Source: Streptomyces sp. NBC_00663
Lineage (GTDB): Bacteria > Actinomycetota > Actinomycetes > Streptomycetales > Streptomycetaceae
DNA length: 64,000 nt
Direction: 5' to 3'
NCBI RefSeq assembly: GCF_036226885.1
Contig: NZ_CP109027.1
Coordinates: forward strand, 2,356,001 to 2,420,000
Made by a program: the position numbers and the translations under genes. Positions 20,671-28,754 of this stretch are shown in pieces (the first letter of the stretch is position 1; every line of letters begins with the position of its first letter). The notes beneath the pieces were generated by a model. It ran no database searches. It saw only the letters and a list, made by a program, of their open reading frames with translations, and was not told the origin of the DNA.

Positions 20671-21455
20671 CCGACACCGACCCCCTCCTCGTCGAGCAAC
20701 GCGGCCCCGTCAGGTGGCTGCGGCTCAACCGACCCGAGCGGCGCAACGCCCTCGACATCACCCTCGTCGAGGCCCTGGACAAGCAGATCACCAGCGCCGA
20801 GGCCGACCCCGGCACCGCGGTCATCGCCGTGGCGGGCAACGGGCCGAGCTTCTGCGCCGGCGGGGACTTCCACCAGTTCCTGAAGCTGCACGAGCGCGGT
20901 CAGAACCCGGTCGACTTCCTGGCCGACGTGTCCGCCTGCTTCAGCCGTATCGCGGCCAGCCCGAAACCCTGGGTCGCCGTCCTGCACGGCCACGCCGTCG
21001 CCGGCGGCCTCGAACTCGCGCTGGCCTGCGATGTCGTCGTCGCCGCCGACACCACCCTCATCGGCGACGGCCACCTACAGCGGCGGCTGGTACCGGCCGG
21101 CGGGTCAAGCGTCCGCCTCCCCGGCGCGGTCGGACGCGGACTGTCCCGCTGGCTCCTGCTCACCGGCGAACTGCTGCCCGCCACCGAGTTCGAGCACACC
21201 GGCTGGATCCGGGCGATCGTGCCCGAGACCGACCTCGACGCCACCGCCACCCGCGTCTGCCGTCAACTGGCCGACCGCCACAGCCCCGCCCAGCAACGTC
21301 TCAAGACGCTGCTGCACCGCATCGACGGCATCGCCCCCGAGCCTGCCCTGCGCGAGGAACTGGCCACCTTCGCCGACAACTGGCAGGCCAGCTCGGTGGC
21401 CGACGCCCTACGGGACTTCCTCGCCCCCCGAACCACGAAAGCAGACACTCCGTGA
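20667..21455 (+). CDS. Enoyl-CoA hydratase/isomerase family protein
   Basis: Crotonase-fold enzyme, 262 residues. RWLRLNRPERRNALDITLVEAL and NGPSFCAGGDFHQFL give the CoA-binding/oxyanion half; HGHAVAGGLELALACDVVVAADTT gives the second oxyanion Gly. Where typical hydratases have a Glu catalytic pair, this one reads LIGDGHLQRRLVPAGGSSVRLP, so it may be a non-standard member (isomerase, hydrolase or lyase). GTG start overlaps the ligase stop (GTGA). Third gene of the operon. Confidence 0.88.
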   Translation: MTDTDPLLVEQRGPVRWLRLNRPERRNALDITLVEALDKQITSAEADPGTAVIAVAGNGPSFCAGGDFHQFLKLHERGQNPVDFLADVSACFSRIAASPKPWVAVLHGHAVAGGLELALACDVVVAADTTLIGDGHLQRRLVPAGGSSVRLPGAVGRGLSRWLLLTGELLPATEFEHTGWIRAIVPETDLDATATRVCRQLADRHSPAQQRLKTLLHRIDGIAPEPALREELATFADNWQASSVADALRDFLAPRTTKADTP

Positions 21456-22210
21456 ACCGCTACCCAGGACGCGTCGTCGCCATCACCGGCGCCGCACAAG
21501 GTCTCGGCCTCGCCATGGCGACCCGGTTCGCCGCCGAGGGCGCCACCGTCGCGCTGGCCGACGTCAACGAACAGGCCCTCACCGAAGCCGCCGGGACCAT
21601 CACCGACGCCCATGACGCCACTCTCCGCACCGACGTCGTGGACGTGACCGACTCCGCCCAGGTCAACGACTGGATCACCGGCGTCACCGCCGATCTCGGC
21701 CGCCTCGACGTGCTCGTCAACAACGCCGGCATCATCCGCGACAACCGCGTCGAGGACATCACCGACGACGACTGGCACGCGGTCATCGGCGTCAGCCTCA
21801 CCGGCGGCTTCCACTGCGCCCGCGCCGCCTTCGGCCCCATGAAACGCCAGGGCTACGGACGTATCGTCAGCTTCTCCTCCATGTCCTGGCGCGGGAACTT
21901 CGGCCAGACCAACTACGTGGCCGCCAAGGCCGGCATCGTCGGCATGACCCGCACCCTCGCACTCGAAGGCGCCCGCCACGGCATCACCGCCAACGCCATC
22001 GCCCCCGGCCTCATCGAGACTCCGATGCTCGCCTCCATGAACGGCCCGGCACGGGAGAAGCTCACGAACAAGGTCCCGATGCGCCACACCGGCAAGCCCG
22101 AGGACATCGCGGAAGCCGCGGCCTTCCTCGCCAGCGAAGCCGCCGGCTACATCACCGGCATCGTCCTCGACGTGGACGGCGGCATCTCCATCGGATCCTC
22201 CATCCGCTGA
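21452..22210 (+). CDS. SDR family oxidoreductase (FabG-like)
   Basis: Classical short-chain dehydrogenase, 252 residues. Cofactor motif TGAAQGLG, NNAG at about residue 92, catalytic Ser in FSSMSW, Tyr and Lys in TNYVAAKAG, and C-terminal GIVLDVDGG. LADVN after beta-2 (acidic residue) suggests NAD(H) preference. Probably oxidises the 3-hydroxyacyl intermediate made by the hydratase. GTG start overlaps the previous stop (GTGA), so genes two to four form a coupled unit. Confidence 0.92.
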   Translation: MNRYPGRVVAITGAAQGLGLAMATRFAAEGATVALADVNEQALTEAAGTITDAHDATLRTDVVDVTDSAQVNDWITGVTADLGRLDVLVNNAGIIRDNRVEDITDDDWHAVIGVSLTGGFHCARAAFGPMKRQGYGRIVSFSSMSWRGNFGQTNYVAAKAGIVGMTRTLALEGARHGITANAIAPGLIETPMLASMNGPAREKLTNKVPMRHTGKPEDIAEAAAFLASEAAGYITGIVLDVDGGISIGSSIR

Positions 22211-22246
22211 CCGTCGGTCGATGGTCCCTGGGACTTGGAGGTACTG

Positions 22247-23215
22247 ATGCAGGGTGCGCTCGTCACCGCGTTCGAGGGTCCTGATGCCCTGGTCATAGGA
22301 GAGCTTCCGGAGCCGGAGGCCCAAGAGGGTCAGGTCCTCATCGACGTCGAATGGGCCGGCGTGGTCTTCCCGGACGTCCTACAGACTCGCGGGGAGTACC
22401 AGACACGTCCCGAACTGCCGTTCGTCCCCGGCTGGGAGTTGTCCGGAACGGTCCGCACGGACGCTGCCGGATTCCGTGCCGGTGACCGCGTGGCAGCCCT
22501 GCCGGTCACCGGTGGCTTCGCCCAGACGGCCGCTGTCGACGCATCGATGGTCTTTCCTCTCCCGGACAACATCGACACCCGCCGTGGTGCGGCCCTGCCG
22601 CTGAACTACCTGACCGCGCATTTCGCGCTCGCCCACCGGGGTGCTCTCCGCCCCGGCGAGGTCGTCCTCGTCCACGGAGCCGCGGGCGGAGTGGGGAGCG
22701 CGGCCTGCCAGCTGGCCGCGGCACACGGCGCGCGCGTCATCGCGGTCGTATCCACCAAGGAGAAGGCCGATCTGGCCAGGTCCGTAGGGGCACATGAGGT
22801 CGTAGGTGTCGGCGGCTTCCTTGAGGAGGTCAAGGCCCTCACCGACGGCCGGGGCGTCGACCTCGTGGTCGACCCGGTCGGCGGGGATCGCTTCCCGGAC
22901 TCGCTTCGCGCGCTGCGGCACGGAGGAGGGCGGCTCCTCGTCCTGGGCTTCGCGGGCCGGGGCATTCCCACGGTCAAGGTGAATCGTCTGCTGCTGACCA
23001 ACACCTCCGTGCTCGGAGTGGGGATGGACGAGTACTGGCGGCAGGATCCGGGCGCCGCTCGTGCCTATTGGCGCGAACTGTGGCCCTTGCTGCGGTCGGG
23101 CCGGCTGGACCCGCCGATCTCGTCCGTCTTCCCCCTGGAACAGGCGTCGGCCGCGCTGAAGCACCTGGACCAGCGAAGGGGCCTCGGCCGCACCCTGCTT
23201 CGGATCGGCGCCTGA
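22247..23215 (+). CDS. NADPH:quinone oxidoreductase family protein (zinc-free MDR)
   Basis: Medium-chain dehydrogenase/reductase of the quinone-oxidoreductase branch, 322 residues. PFVPGWELSGTV, HGAAGGVGSAACQLAAAHGARVIAVVSTKEK (NADPH Rossmann, with AAGGVG) and DPVGGDRFPDSLR are family marks; zinc ligands are absent. Last gene of the operon, 36 bases after the SDR gene, with GGAG before ATG 22247 rather than the in-frame TTG 12 bases upstream. May reduce an enoyl or quinone intermediate in the pathway. Confidence 0.9.
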   Translation: MQGALVTAFEGPDALVIGELPEPEAQEGQVLIDVEWAGVVFPDVLQTRGEYQTRPELPFVPGWELSGTVRTDAAGFRAGDRVAALPVTGGFAQTAAVDASMVFPLPDNIDTRRGAALPLNYLTAHFALAHRGALRPGEVVLVHGAAGGVGSAACQLAAAHGARVIAVVSTKEKADLARSVGAHEVVGVGGFLEEVKALTDGRGVDLVVDPVGGDRFPDSLRALRHGGGRLLVLGFAGRGIPTVKVNRLLLTNTSVLGVGMDEYWRQDPGAARAYWRELWPLLRSGRLDPPISSVFPLEQASAALKHLDQRRGLGRTLLRIGA

Positions 23216-23258
23216 CGACGCCCCCTTGTCCGAGCGTCGCTCACGGGGAACTCCCCAT

Positions 23259-23286
23259 GGGTACGTTAAGAGGTACGCTGGTACCC
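23259..23286. promoter_or_regulatory. TetR-type operator, copy 2
   Basis: 28-bp element with arms GGGTAC/GTACCC and a shared 19-base core GGGTACGTTAAGAGGTACG. Inverted relative to copy 1 at 17212-17239 and differing at two positions. Lies just upstream of the TetR gene, implying autoregulation. Confidence 0.75.
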
Positions 23287-23362
23287 ATGAGCAAGGGCCG
23301 ATCTTCCGGCCCGGATGACCACTCGCCGCTTCGGGCGGAGATCCTCATGGGAGACTGCTGCG

Positions 23363-24052
23363 GTGACGGCCCAAACTGACTCGCGTGACCGACGCCCGCG
23401 CCGAACGGCCCGCAGACGGGTCGTCGACACTGGTCGGCGGGAGGAACTGCTGCGCCAGGCCGAGGCGATCATCCTGGCCGAGGGCTTCACCGCGGTGACC
23501 ATGGACGAGCTGGCCCAACGGCTCGAGTGCTCCAAGGCGACGCTGTACAGCCTCGCCTCCACCAAGGAACAGCTGGTGCTTGCGGTCACCCGCGCCTTCT
23601 TCCGGGATGCGACAGCCCAGATCGAACAGGCCGTCCAGGCCGAGCCCAACCCCCGGCAGCGCATCCGCGTGTACCTCACCGGCGTCGGCACGGCCATGCG
23701 CCGGCACTCCCACGCCTTCTACGACGACATGGTCGGCTACGAACCGACCGCACAGATCTACCGCAAGAACTCCGCCGCCGCGGCGCACCGAGTCCACGAG
23801 CTGATCGAGGAGGGCGTCCAGGCCGGCGTTTTCCGCGCGCTCAACGGGCACTTCGCCGCCCAGGTCGTGGCAGTCACCATCGACGCGGTCCAGTCGGGAG
23901 TCCTCCTGGAGAGGACCGGCCTGACCGCCGGCGACGCCTTCTCCGAGCTCGGCGACCTCCTGCTGAACGGGCTCAGCTCAGGGCAGGACACAGTCGAGCC
24001 CGGTGCCGCGGCTGTCAGCTCGCCCGAGGACCAGGTCTCGGCACCCAGGTAG
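23363..24052 (+). CDS. TetR/AcrR family regulator of the CocE operon
   Basis: 229 residues. N-terminal HTH: RREELLRQAEAIILAEGFTAVTMDELAQRLECSKATLYSLASTKEQLV. The all-helical C-terminal ligand domain starts near residue 75 (RAFFRDATAQIEQAV). The twin 28-bp operators at both ends of the preceding operon point to this protein as their repressor, released by a pathway intermediate. GTG 23363 chosen (GGGAGA upstream); ATG 23315 is an in-frame alternative. A 30-codon reading frame from ATG 23287, overlapping this start, begins right at the operator and could be a leader peptide, but has no ribosome site. Confidence 0.88.
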   Translation: MTAQTDSRDRRPRRTARRRVVDTGRREELLRQAEAIILAEGFTAVTMDELAQRLECSKATLYSLASTKEQLVLAVTRAFFRDATAQIEQAVQAEPNPRQRIRVYLTGVGTAMRRHSHAFYDDMVGYEPTAQIYRKNSAAAAHRVHELIEEGVQAGVFRALNGHFAAQVVAVTIDAVQSGVLLERTGLTAGDAFSELGDLLLNGLSSGQDTVEPGAAAVSSPEDQVSAPR

Positions 24053-24178
24053 AGGCCAACGGAGGGGTCACACCTCCCGGATCCCTGCCAGGGCGCGCCC
24101 TCACACGCACAACGACGTCCATTGTCATGGCGTCCGATCCGATGCAGCCCAGTCACGCGTTGATCAGCCGCCAAGAAA

Positions 24179-24198
24179 GGTAAGTGGATCGACTTGCC
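24179..24198. promoter_or_regulatory. Twin operator site A of the second SDR/TetR pair
   Basis: GGTAAGTGGATCGACTTGCC: arms GGTAAGT and ACTTGCC with a 6-bp spacer. Partner of 24230-24249. Confidence 0.6.
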
Positions 24199-24222
24199 TC
24201 TCGGGTGGCGGGTGGGTTACGT
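24194..24222 (+). promoter_or_regulatory. Promoter of the SDR gene at 24275
   Basis: TTGCCT (24194-24199) and TTACGT (24217-24222) with a 17-base spacer. Site A overlaps the -35 and site B begins 7 bases after the -10. Confidence 0.45.
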
Positions 24223-24229
24223 TTCCAGA

Positions 24230-24249
24230 GGTGAGTCCATCGACTTACC
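24230..24249. promoter_or_regulatory. Twin operator site B of the second SDR/TetR pair
   Basis: GGTGAGTCCATCGACTTACC: arms GGTGAGT and ACTTACC, 6-bp spacer, same design as site A. Confidence 0.6.
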
Positions 24250-24274
24250 TCACCTCTCGGCAAGGAACAGGCAC

Positions 24275-25030
24275 ATGAATCGTCTTGCGGGCAAGCGCGC
24301 CCTCATCACCGGCGGCACGAGCGGGATCGGTCTGGAGACCGCGAAGCGATTCGTCGCGGAAGGGGCTCAGGTGCTGGTCACGGGGGTCACCCCGGCCAGC
24401 ATCGAGAAGGCGCGGCAGATCCTCGGGGACGAGGTGCCGGTGGTGCAGGCCGATGCGCGCGATCTCGATGCGCAGCGTGACCTGGCGGAGCGGGTGCGTC
24501 AGCATTTCGGCGGGCTGGACGTGGCGTTCCTGAACGCCGGCGTCTCGGACTGGCGGCCCTTCGAGGACCACACGGAGGACAGCTACGACCGGCTCTTCGA
24601 CATCAACGTCAAGAGCGTCTTCTTCCTCACCCAGGCCCTGGTGCCCCTGCTCACCAACCCGTCCTCGGTCATTCTCAACGCGTCCAACAGCGCGCACGGC
24701 GGCTACGCGCACTCGAACGCCTACGCCGCGACCAAGGCGGCCGTCGGCTCCCTGATGCGGTCGTGGAACGCGGACCTGCTCACCTCGCACGGCATCCGGT
24801 TCAACGCGATCAGCCCCGGCCCGGTGGACACCCCGCTGTACCGCAAGCTGGGCATCGAGGACCCCGAGCAGCAGGCGGCGGTTCTGGAGGCGATCAGCTC
24901 CGGCATCCCGCTGGGTCGTATGGGCAAGCCCGAGGAGATCACGGAGGCCGTCGTGTACCTGGCTTCCGATGCCTCCGCCTTCACGGTCGGCCAGGACCTT
25001 ATCCTGGACGGCGGCCAGACCATCTTCTGA
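24275..25030 (+). CDS. SDR family oxidoreductase
   Basis: Short-chain dehydrogenase of 251 residues. GGTSGIG cofactor motif, DARDLDAQRDL, FLNAGVSDW in place of NNAG, catalytic Ser in LNASNSAHGG, Tyr/Lys in NAYAATKAA, and DLILDGGQTIF at the end. TGVTP after beta-2 lacks an acidic residue, hinting at NADP(H). AAGGAA precedes ATG 24275. It heads a two-gene unit with the TetR gene; together with the twin operators this suggests a self-contained, substrate-induced reductase. Confidence 0.92.
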   Translation: MNRLAGKRALITGGTSGIGLETAKRFVAEGAQVLVTGVTPASIEKARQILGDEVPVVQADARDLDAQRDLAERVRQHFGGLDVAFLNAGVSDWRPFEDHTEDSYDRLFDINVKSVFFLTQALVPLLTNPSSVILNASNSAHGGYAHSNAYAATKAAVGSLMRSWNADLLTSHGIRFNAISPGPVDTPLYRKLGIEDPEQQAAVLEAISSGIPLGRMGKPEEITEAVVYLASDASAFTVGQDLILDGGQTIF

Positions 25031-25072
25031 CAGGTGAGGGTGCGGCCGAGAGACGGGAAGAGGGGCGTGGCC

Positions 25073-25768
25073 ATGACGGCGGTGGACCGTGACCGAGCGG
25101 CAACCGGTGACGACGCGTGCCAGGCCGGGTATCACGCGCAGATCAAGGCGGAGAACCGCGCCCGCATCATCCGCGCCGCCCGTGACCTCTTCCTCGCCCG
25201 GGGATACGACAAGACCTCTCTGGCCCAGATCGCCAGGGAGGCCCATGTCTCCACCGGCACCCTGTTCAAGCGCTACCCCTCCAAGGCTGCGTTGTTCGCA
25301 GCCGTCACCTCCGAGCAGTGGCAGCTGGATGTGCAGTACGTCGAACCGCCCCCGCCCGGCGATCCCGGATACGGCCTGACCCACATCGGCCGCGACTACG
25401 CCTGCCTGGTCTCGCGGCCCGGTACGGCGGCGCTGTGCCGCCTCGTCATCACCGAACTTCCGCAGATGCCGGAACTCGCCGAGATCGTCGGCACCGGCTT
25501 CGCCATCGATCGCGGACCGTTCTTCGACCGGCTCCGCAACTACCTGGAGGCCGAGGAGGAGGCCGGCACCCTCGCCTTCCCTTCGACCGACGGACAGGTA
25601 CAGCCGGCATCCGCGGTGGCCGAACAGTTCCTCGGCATGATCTGCGGTCAGCTCCTGTGGCCCCAACTCGTACGGACCGACTTCGTCCCGCCCGTCGACC
25701 CCGTCGACAGCACGGTCGTGGACGAAGCCGTCGCCCTCATGCTCACCCGCTATCGCGCCGGATCCTGA
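25073..25768 (+). CDS. TetR/AcrR family transcriptional regulator
   Basis: 231 residues. HTH: RARIIRAARDLFLARGYDKTSLAQIAREAHVSTGTLFKRYPSKAALFAAV; C-terminal domain with LTHIGRDYACLVSRPGTAALCRLVITELPQMPELAE and a VAEQFLGMICGQLLWPQL helix resembles AefR-like TetR C-domains. Lies 42 bases after the SDR gene and is the likely repressor at the GGTRAGT-N6-ACTTRCC sites. ATG 25073 preferred; GTG 25034 and 25067 are in frame. Confidence 0.9.
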   Translation: MTAVDRDRAATGDDACQAGYHAQIKAENRARIIRAARDLFLARGYDKTSLAQIAREAHVSTGTLFKRYPSKAALFAAVTSEQWQLDVQYVEPPPPGDPGYGLTHIGRDYACLVSRPGTAALCRLVITELPQMPELAEIVGTGFAIDRGPFFDRLRNYLEAEEEAGTLAFPSTDGQVQPASAVAEQFLGMICGQLLWPQLVRTDFVPPVDPVDSTVVDEAVALMLTRYRAGS

Positions 25769-25873
25769 CACCCGCACTGCGAGTTCACGCTCCCTGTACC
25801 ACCGACGTCGCGGCCGGTGCCGCGACCACCGACAGGTGATCGCCGAAACCTCCAGCGCGTACCGCGGCCGCGC

Positions 25874-26189
25874 ATGCTCGTGTTCGGCGCCATCGACTTC
25901 GCCACAGCGCTGGTACGCGTCGGCAAGTTCCTCGGCTACCACGGCACCGGGCGCGATGGGGTCCCGCCGCACCCACGAGGACCGCGACCGCAGACTTCGC
26001 GAGACCGGCCTCACCGAAGCCGAACTGGCACGCCTCCACTCACCCATCGGCCTCGACCTCGGCGCCCGCACCCCCGAGGAGACCGCCCTGTCCATCGCCG
26101 CCGAGATCGTCGCGGCTCGGCAGGGTGGAACGGGTCTGCCGCTGAGCGGTTCGCACACACCGATCCACCGTGACACGGTACGGCGGTGA
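25874..26189 (+). pseudogene. XdhC/CoxI family protein remnant, internally deleted and frameshifted
   Basis: Two pieces of an XdhC-type molybdoenzyme maturation protein are visible in different frames. MLVFGAIDFATALVRVGKFLGYH (from 25874) is the start of the Rossmann domain. GAMGSRRTHEDRDRRLRETG (from 25950) through SPIGLDLGARTPEETALSIAAEI to PIHRD is the C-terminal end. The roughly 70-80 residues normally between them are missing and the junction shifts frame. No xanthine dehydrogenase genes are adjacent. Clear decay product; 25769-25873 upstream holds no other gene. Confidence 0.75.
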
Positions 26190-26244
26190 AGGCCCACGAC
26201 CGGGTCGGCGGCTTCCAGGCCTTGTCGCGTCCCGCGGTCAGTTC

Positions 26245-27273
26245 TCAGTCGTTCAGGACGACGACGTGCTTGCCCGGCGTGGTGCCGGATTCGAGGTCGG
26301 CCTGGGCGTCCCGGACCTGTTCCAGGCCGTGGTACGCCTTGGCGACCGGGACATTGAGGCGTCCTTCGGCGATGGCCTGGAGCTGGTGGGCCAGGACGTC
26401 GGCCGGGAGGTCGGCGGCCTGACCGTCGTAGGAGGTCAGGCGTACTCCGCCCGGGATCATGAACGGGCTGAAGTCGGGGATCGTCCACTGGCCCGCGAGG
26501 GCTCCGGTGAAGCAGACCGTGCCGTGCCGGCGGACGGTGCGCAGGGTGTCGGGGAGGGCCGAGCAGCCCACCAGTTCCAGGGCGGCGTCGACGCCGTCCG
26601 GGAACAGCTCGCGTACCTGGTCGGCGAGGGTGCCGTTGTCGACGAGGGGGTGATCGACGCCCGCCGCCCGTAGTTCCCCGGACCGGTCCAGGCTGCGGGT
26701 GGTGGAGATGACGGTGGCGCCGAGGTCCTTCGCGATCGCCGCCGCGCTCAGCCCGACGGTGGAGGTGCCACCGCGGATGAGCAGCGTCTGCCCGGCTTTG
26801 AGGTCCAGGCCGCGGGTCAGGGATCCGTAGGCGGTCTGGAACATCTCCGGCAGCGCACCGACCACGTCCCACGGCAGGGTGGTCTCGAAGGGGATGACCT
26901 GCCCGGCGGGGACGGTGACGTACTGGGCGTACGCGCCGTCGTACGAGCGGCCCATGCCGCCCATCATGGTGGCCACCTGCTGGCCCGGCCGCAGCCCGCT
27001 GTCCTCGTCGGCGTCATCGACGATCCCGACGCCCTCGATGCCGGGCACCCGCGGGTAGGTGACCTCGGAGTCCGACTCGCCTTTGCGGGTGGTGACTTCG
27101 GACTCGTTGACGCCGAACGCCTTCACCGTGATCCGCACCCAGCCGGGTTTGCGGACCGGCACCGGGACGTCCTTGATCTCCAGTGCGTCCAGGCCGCCGG
27201 GCCGGGTGACGACGACGGCCCTCATCGTCGCCGGTGCGGCGTCACCGCCGGTTGCTGCTGTCGGTTGGCTCAT
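26245..27273 (-). CDS. Zinc-free alcohol dehydrogenase/quinone oxidoreductase (MDR family)
   Basis: 342 residues. GroES-like N-domain (MRAVVVTRPGGLDALEIKDVPVPVRKPG ... RVPGIEGVGIVDDADEDSGLRPGQQVA), then cofactor domain TLLIRGGTSTVGLSAAAIAKDLGATVISTTRS with NADP-type Arg/Thr, and ELVGCSALPDTLRTVRRHG. Zinc-ligand cysteines are lacking, so it belongs with crotonyl-CoA/quinone-reductase-like members. GAGGAA before ATG 27273. Follows the carboxylesterase gene by 44 bases on the same strand, probably one operon. Confidence 0.9.
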   Translation of the reverse strand: MSQPTAATGGDAAPATMRAVVVTRPGGLDALEIKDVPVPVRKPGWVRITVKAFGVNESEVTTRKGESDSEVTYPRVPGIEGVGIVDDADEDSGLRPGQQVATMMGGMGRSYDGAYAQYVTVPAGQVIPFETTLPWDVVGALPEMFQTAYGSLTRGLDLKAGQTLLIRGGTSTVGLSAAAIAKDLGATVISTTRSLDRSGELRAAGVDHPLVDNGTLADQVRELFPDGVDAALELVGCSALPDTLRTVRRHGTVCFTGALAGQWTIPDFSPFMIPGGVRLTSYDGQAADLPADVLAHQLQAIAEGRLNVPVAKAYHGLEQVRDAQADLESGTTPGKHVVVLND

Positions 27274-27317
27274 GCCGAGTTCCTCACTCTGTTCGCCCCC
27301 TTGGTGTGCTGTTCCCG

Positions 27318-28754
27318 TCAGGGGCGGTCGATGCCTTCCCACAGGTCGAGGGCGGCCTGGTAGTGGGCGGTGCCCTCGAAGGGAGAATTGCCGACGGTTT
27401 CCGAGGTGGGCTTGTCCGTGACGGCGGGCCACAGGCAGGTGTGCTCGCCGGTGGCGAAGTCGAGGACGATGTCGCGGATCCGCGCGTCACGCTCGGCCTG
27501 CTCGGCGCTGCGGCCCGGCTGTTCCTGGCCGACCAGGGCGTACATCTCGGTGCCGTGCACGGCGGGCGCGCCCTCGGCGGGGCCGATCACCAGGAGGTGG
27601 GCGTTGCCGCCGGCGGCGGCGTGGGCCAGGGCGCCGCGGGCGGCGGGGATCGCGAAGAGGTAGTCCGCCATGACCGCGGCACGGACCTCGGCCGGGGTAC
27701 GGCCGTCCCGGTCGTAGGCGTCGACGATCTTCTGCGCACGGGAGCGGGAGATACGCCACCCCGCGACCTCGTCGACAACGCGGTCGACGGTGCCCGGGTC
27801 GAACCGGTCCAGGTCGTTCGCCACCCACCAGCCCATGTCGTCACTGGCCATGCTCAGCAGGATGTCGACATCCCGGTGCGCGCCCGAGGCGAGGACGTCC
27901 ATGGGGTGGGCGTGCACCACCGCGCCGGGCTGCCCGATGTCCAGGACGACACCGGTGGCCTTGTTGTCCACCCCGCCGCGGACTCCGAGGTCCGTCGGGA
28001 GGACCTTGCGCAGGGCGTCCCGCAGGGAGAGCGGGTCGAGGTCGAGCAGCTTCTCCGGGTTGTCCGCGACGCCGAGTTCGGTGACGAACCGGTGCGCGAG
28101 CTCCTCGGCCCACCAGGCCGGGACGGAGCGGGCGGGCCCGCCGGAGAACCCGGCCAGCCTCCGGTACAGGCCGTCGGCGGAGGAGGCGCCGAGCAGCCCG
28201 AAGGTGGAGTAGGCGCCGCCGCTGTGGCCGTAGACGGTGACGTTGTCGGGGTCTCCGCCGAAGTGGGCGATGTTCCGCCGGATCCAGGTGAGCGCGGCGA
28301 TGATGTCCTGGAGGAAGAGGTTGCTGGCCTCGGCGAGCTTCCCGCCGTACTGCGAGAGCGAGAGCGGGCCCAGGGCGCCGAGCCGGTAGTTGAGGGACAC
28401 GCCCACCACGCGCCCCGTCGCGGCGAGAGGGGCGGCGTTCGAGGTGATCTGCGTGTTCGCGCCGTACTCGAATCCGCCGCCGTGGATGTACACGGTCACC
28501 GGCAGCGCTTTGCCGGCCGGCTGCTCGGGGGCCCACACGTTCAGGTTCAGGCAGTCCTCGCCCATCCCGCTGTCCGCCTCCAGCCAGTCACCGCTGTCGG
28601 GCTGGATCGAGACCACGCCCTTGCGGTCGTAGGGGAGGCCTGGATCGAAGTCCGCGACCACGGGGCGGCGGTACCGCTCGGCCGTGGCGTACGGGATCCC
28701 CCACCAGGACCGCACCCCGGGTGCGGTCGGGGCCTTGGGAGTGGAGGCAGTCAT
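27318..28754 (-). CDS. Type-B carboxylesterase
   Basis: 478-residue carboxylesterase/lipase (cholinesterase-like alpha/beta hydrolase), cytoplasmic with no signal peptide. WWGIPYATAERYRRP at the N-terminus, EDCLNLNVWAP, oxyanion hole YIHGGGFEYG, and the nucleophile elbow VYGHSGGAYS are intact. It is a little shorter than the ~500-residue family average and ends in LDLWEGIDRP. AAGGA lies before the ATG. With the quinone reductase downstream and the AraC gene upstream it forms a small catabolic set; substrate unknown. Confidence 0.92.
   Translation of the reverse strand: MTASTPKAPTAPGVRSWWGIPYATAERYRRPVVADFDPGLPYDRKGVVSIQPDSGDWLEADSGMGEDCLNLNVWAPEQPAGKALPVTVYIHGGGFEYGANTQITSNAAPLAATGRVVGVSLNYRLGALGPLSLSQYGGKLAEASNLFLQDIIAALTWIRRNIAHFGGDPDNVTVYGHSGGAYSTFGLLGASSADGLYRRLAGFSGGPARSVPAWWAEELAHRFVTELGVADNPEKLLDLDPLSLRDALRKVLPTDLGVRGGVDNKATGVVLDIGQPGAVVHAHPMDVLASGAHRDVDILLSMASDDMGWWVANDLDRFDPGTVDRVVDEVAGWRISRSRAQKIVDAYDRDGRTPAEVRAAVMADYLFAIPAARGALAHAAAGGNAHLLVIGPAEGAPAVHGTEMYALVGQEQPGRSAEQAERDARIRDIVLDFATGEHTCLWPAVTDKPTSETVGNSPFEGTAHYQAALDLWEGIDRP

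Noticed and set aside
23287..23379. 30-codon frame from an ATG inside the second TetR operator
   Set aside because: Could be a leader peptide, but no ribosome site and strong overlap with the TetR start; recorded in that entry only.
24245..26872. 875-codon minus-strand open frame
   Set aside because: Covers the SDR, TetR and XdhC regions in antisense and has no domain content.
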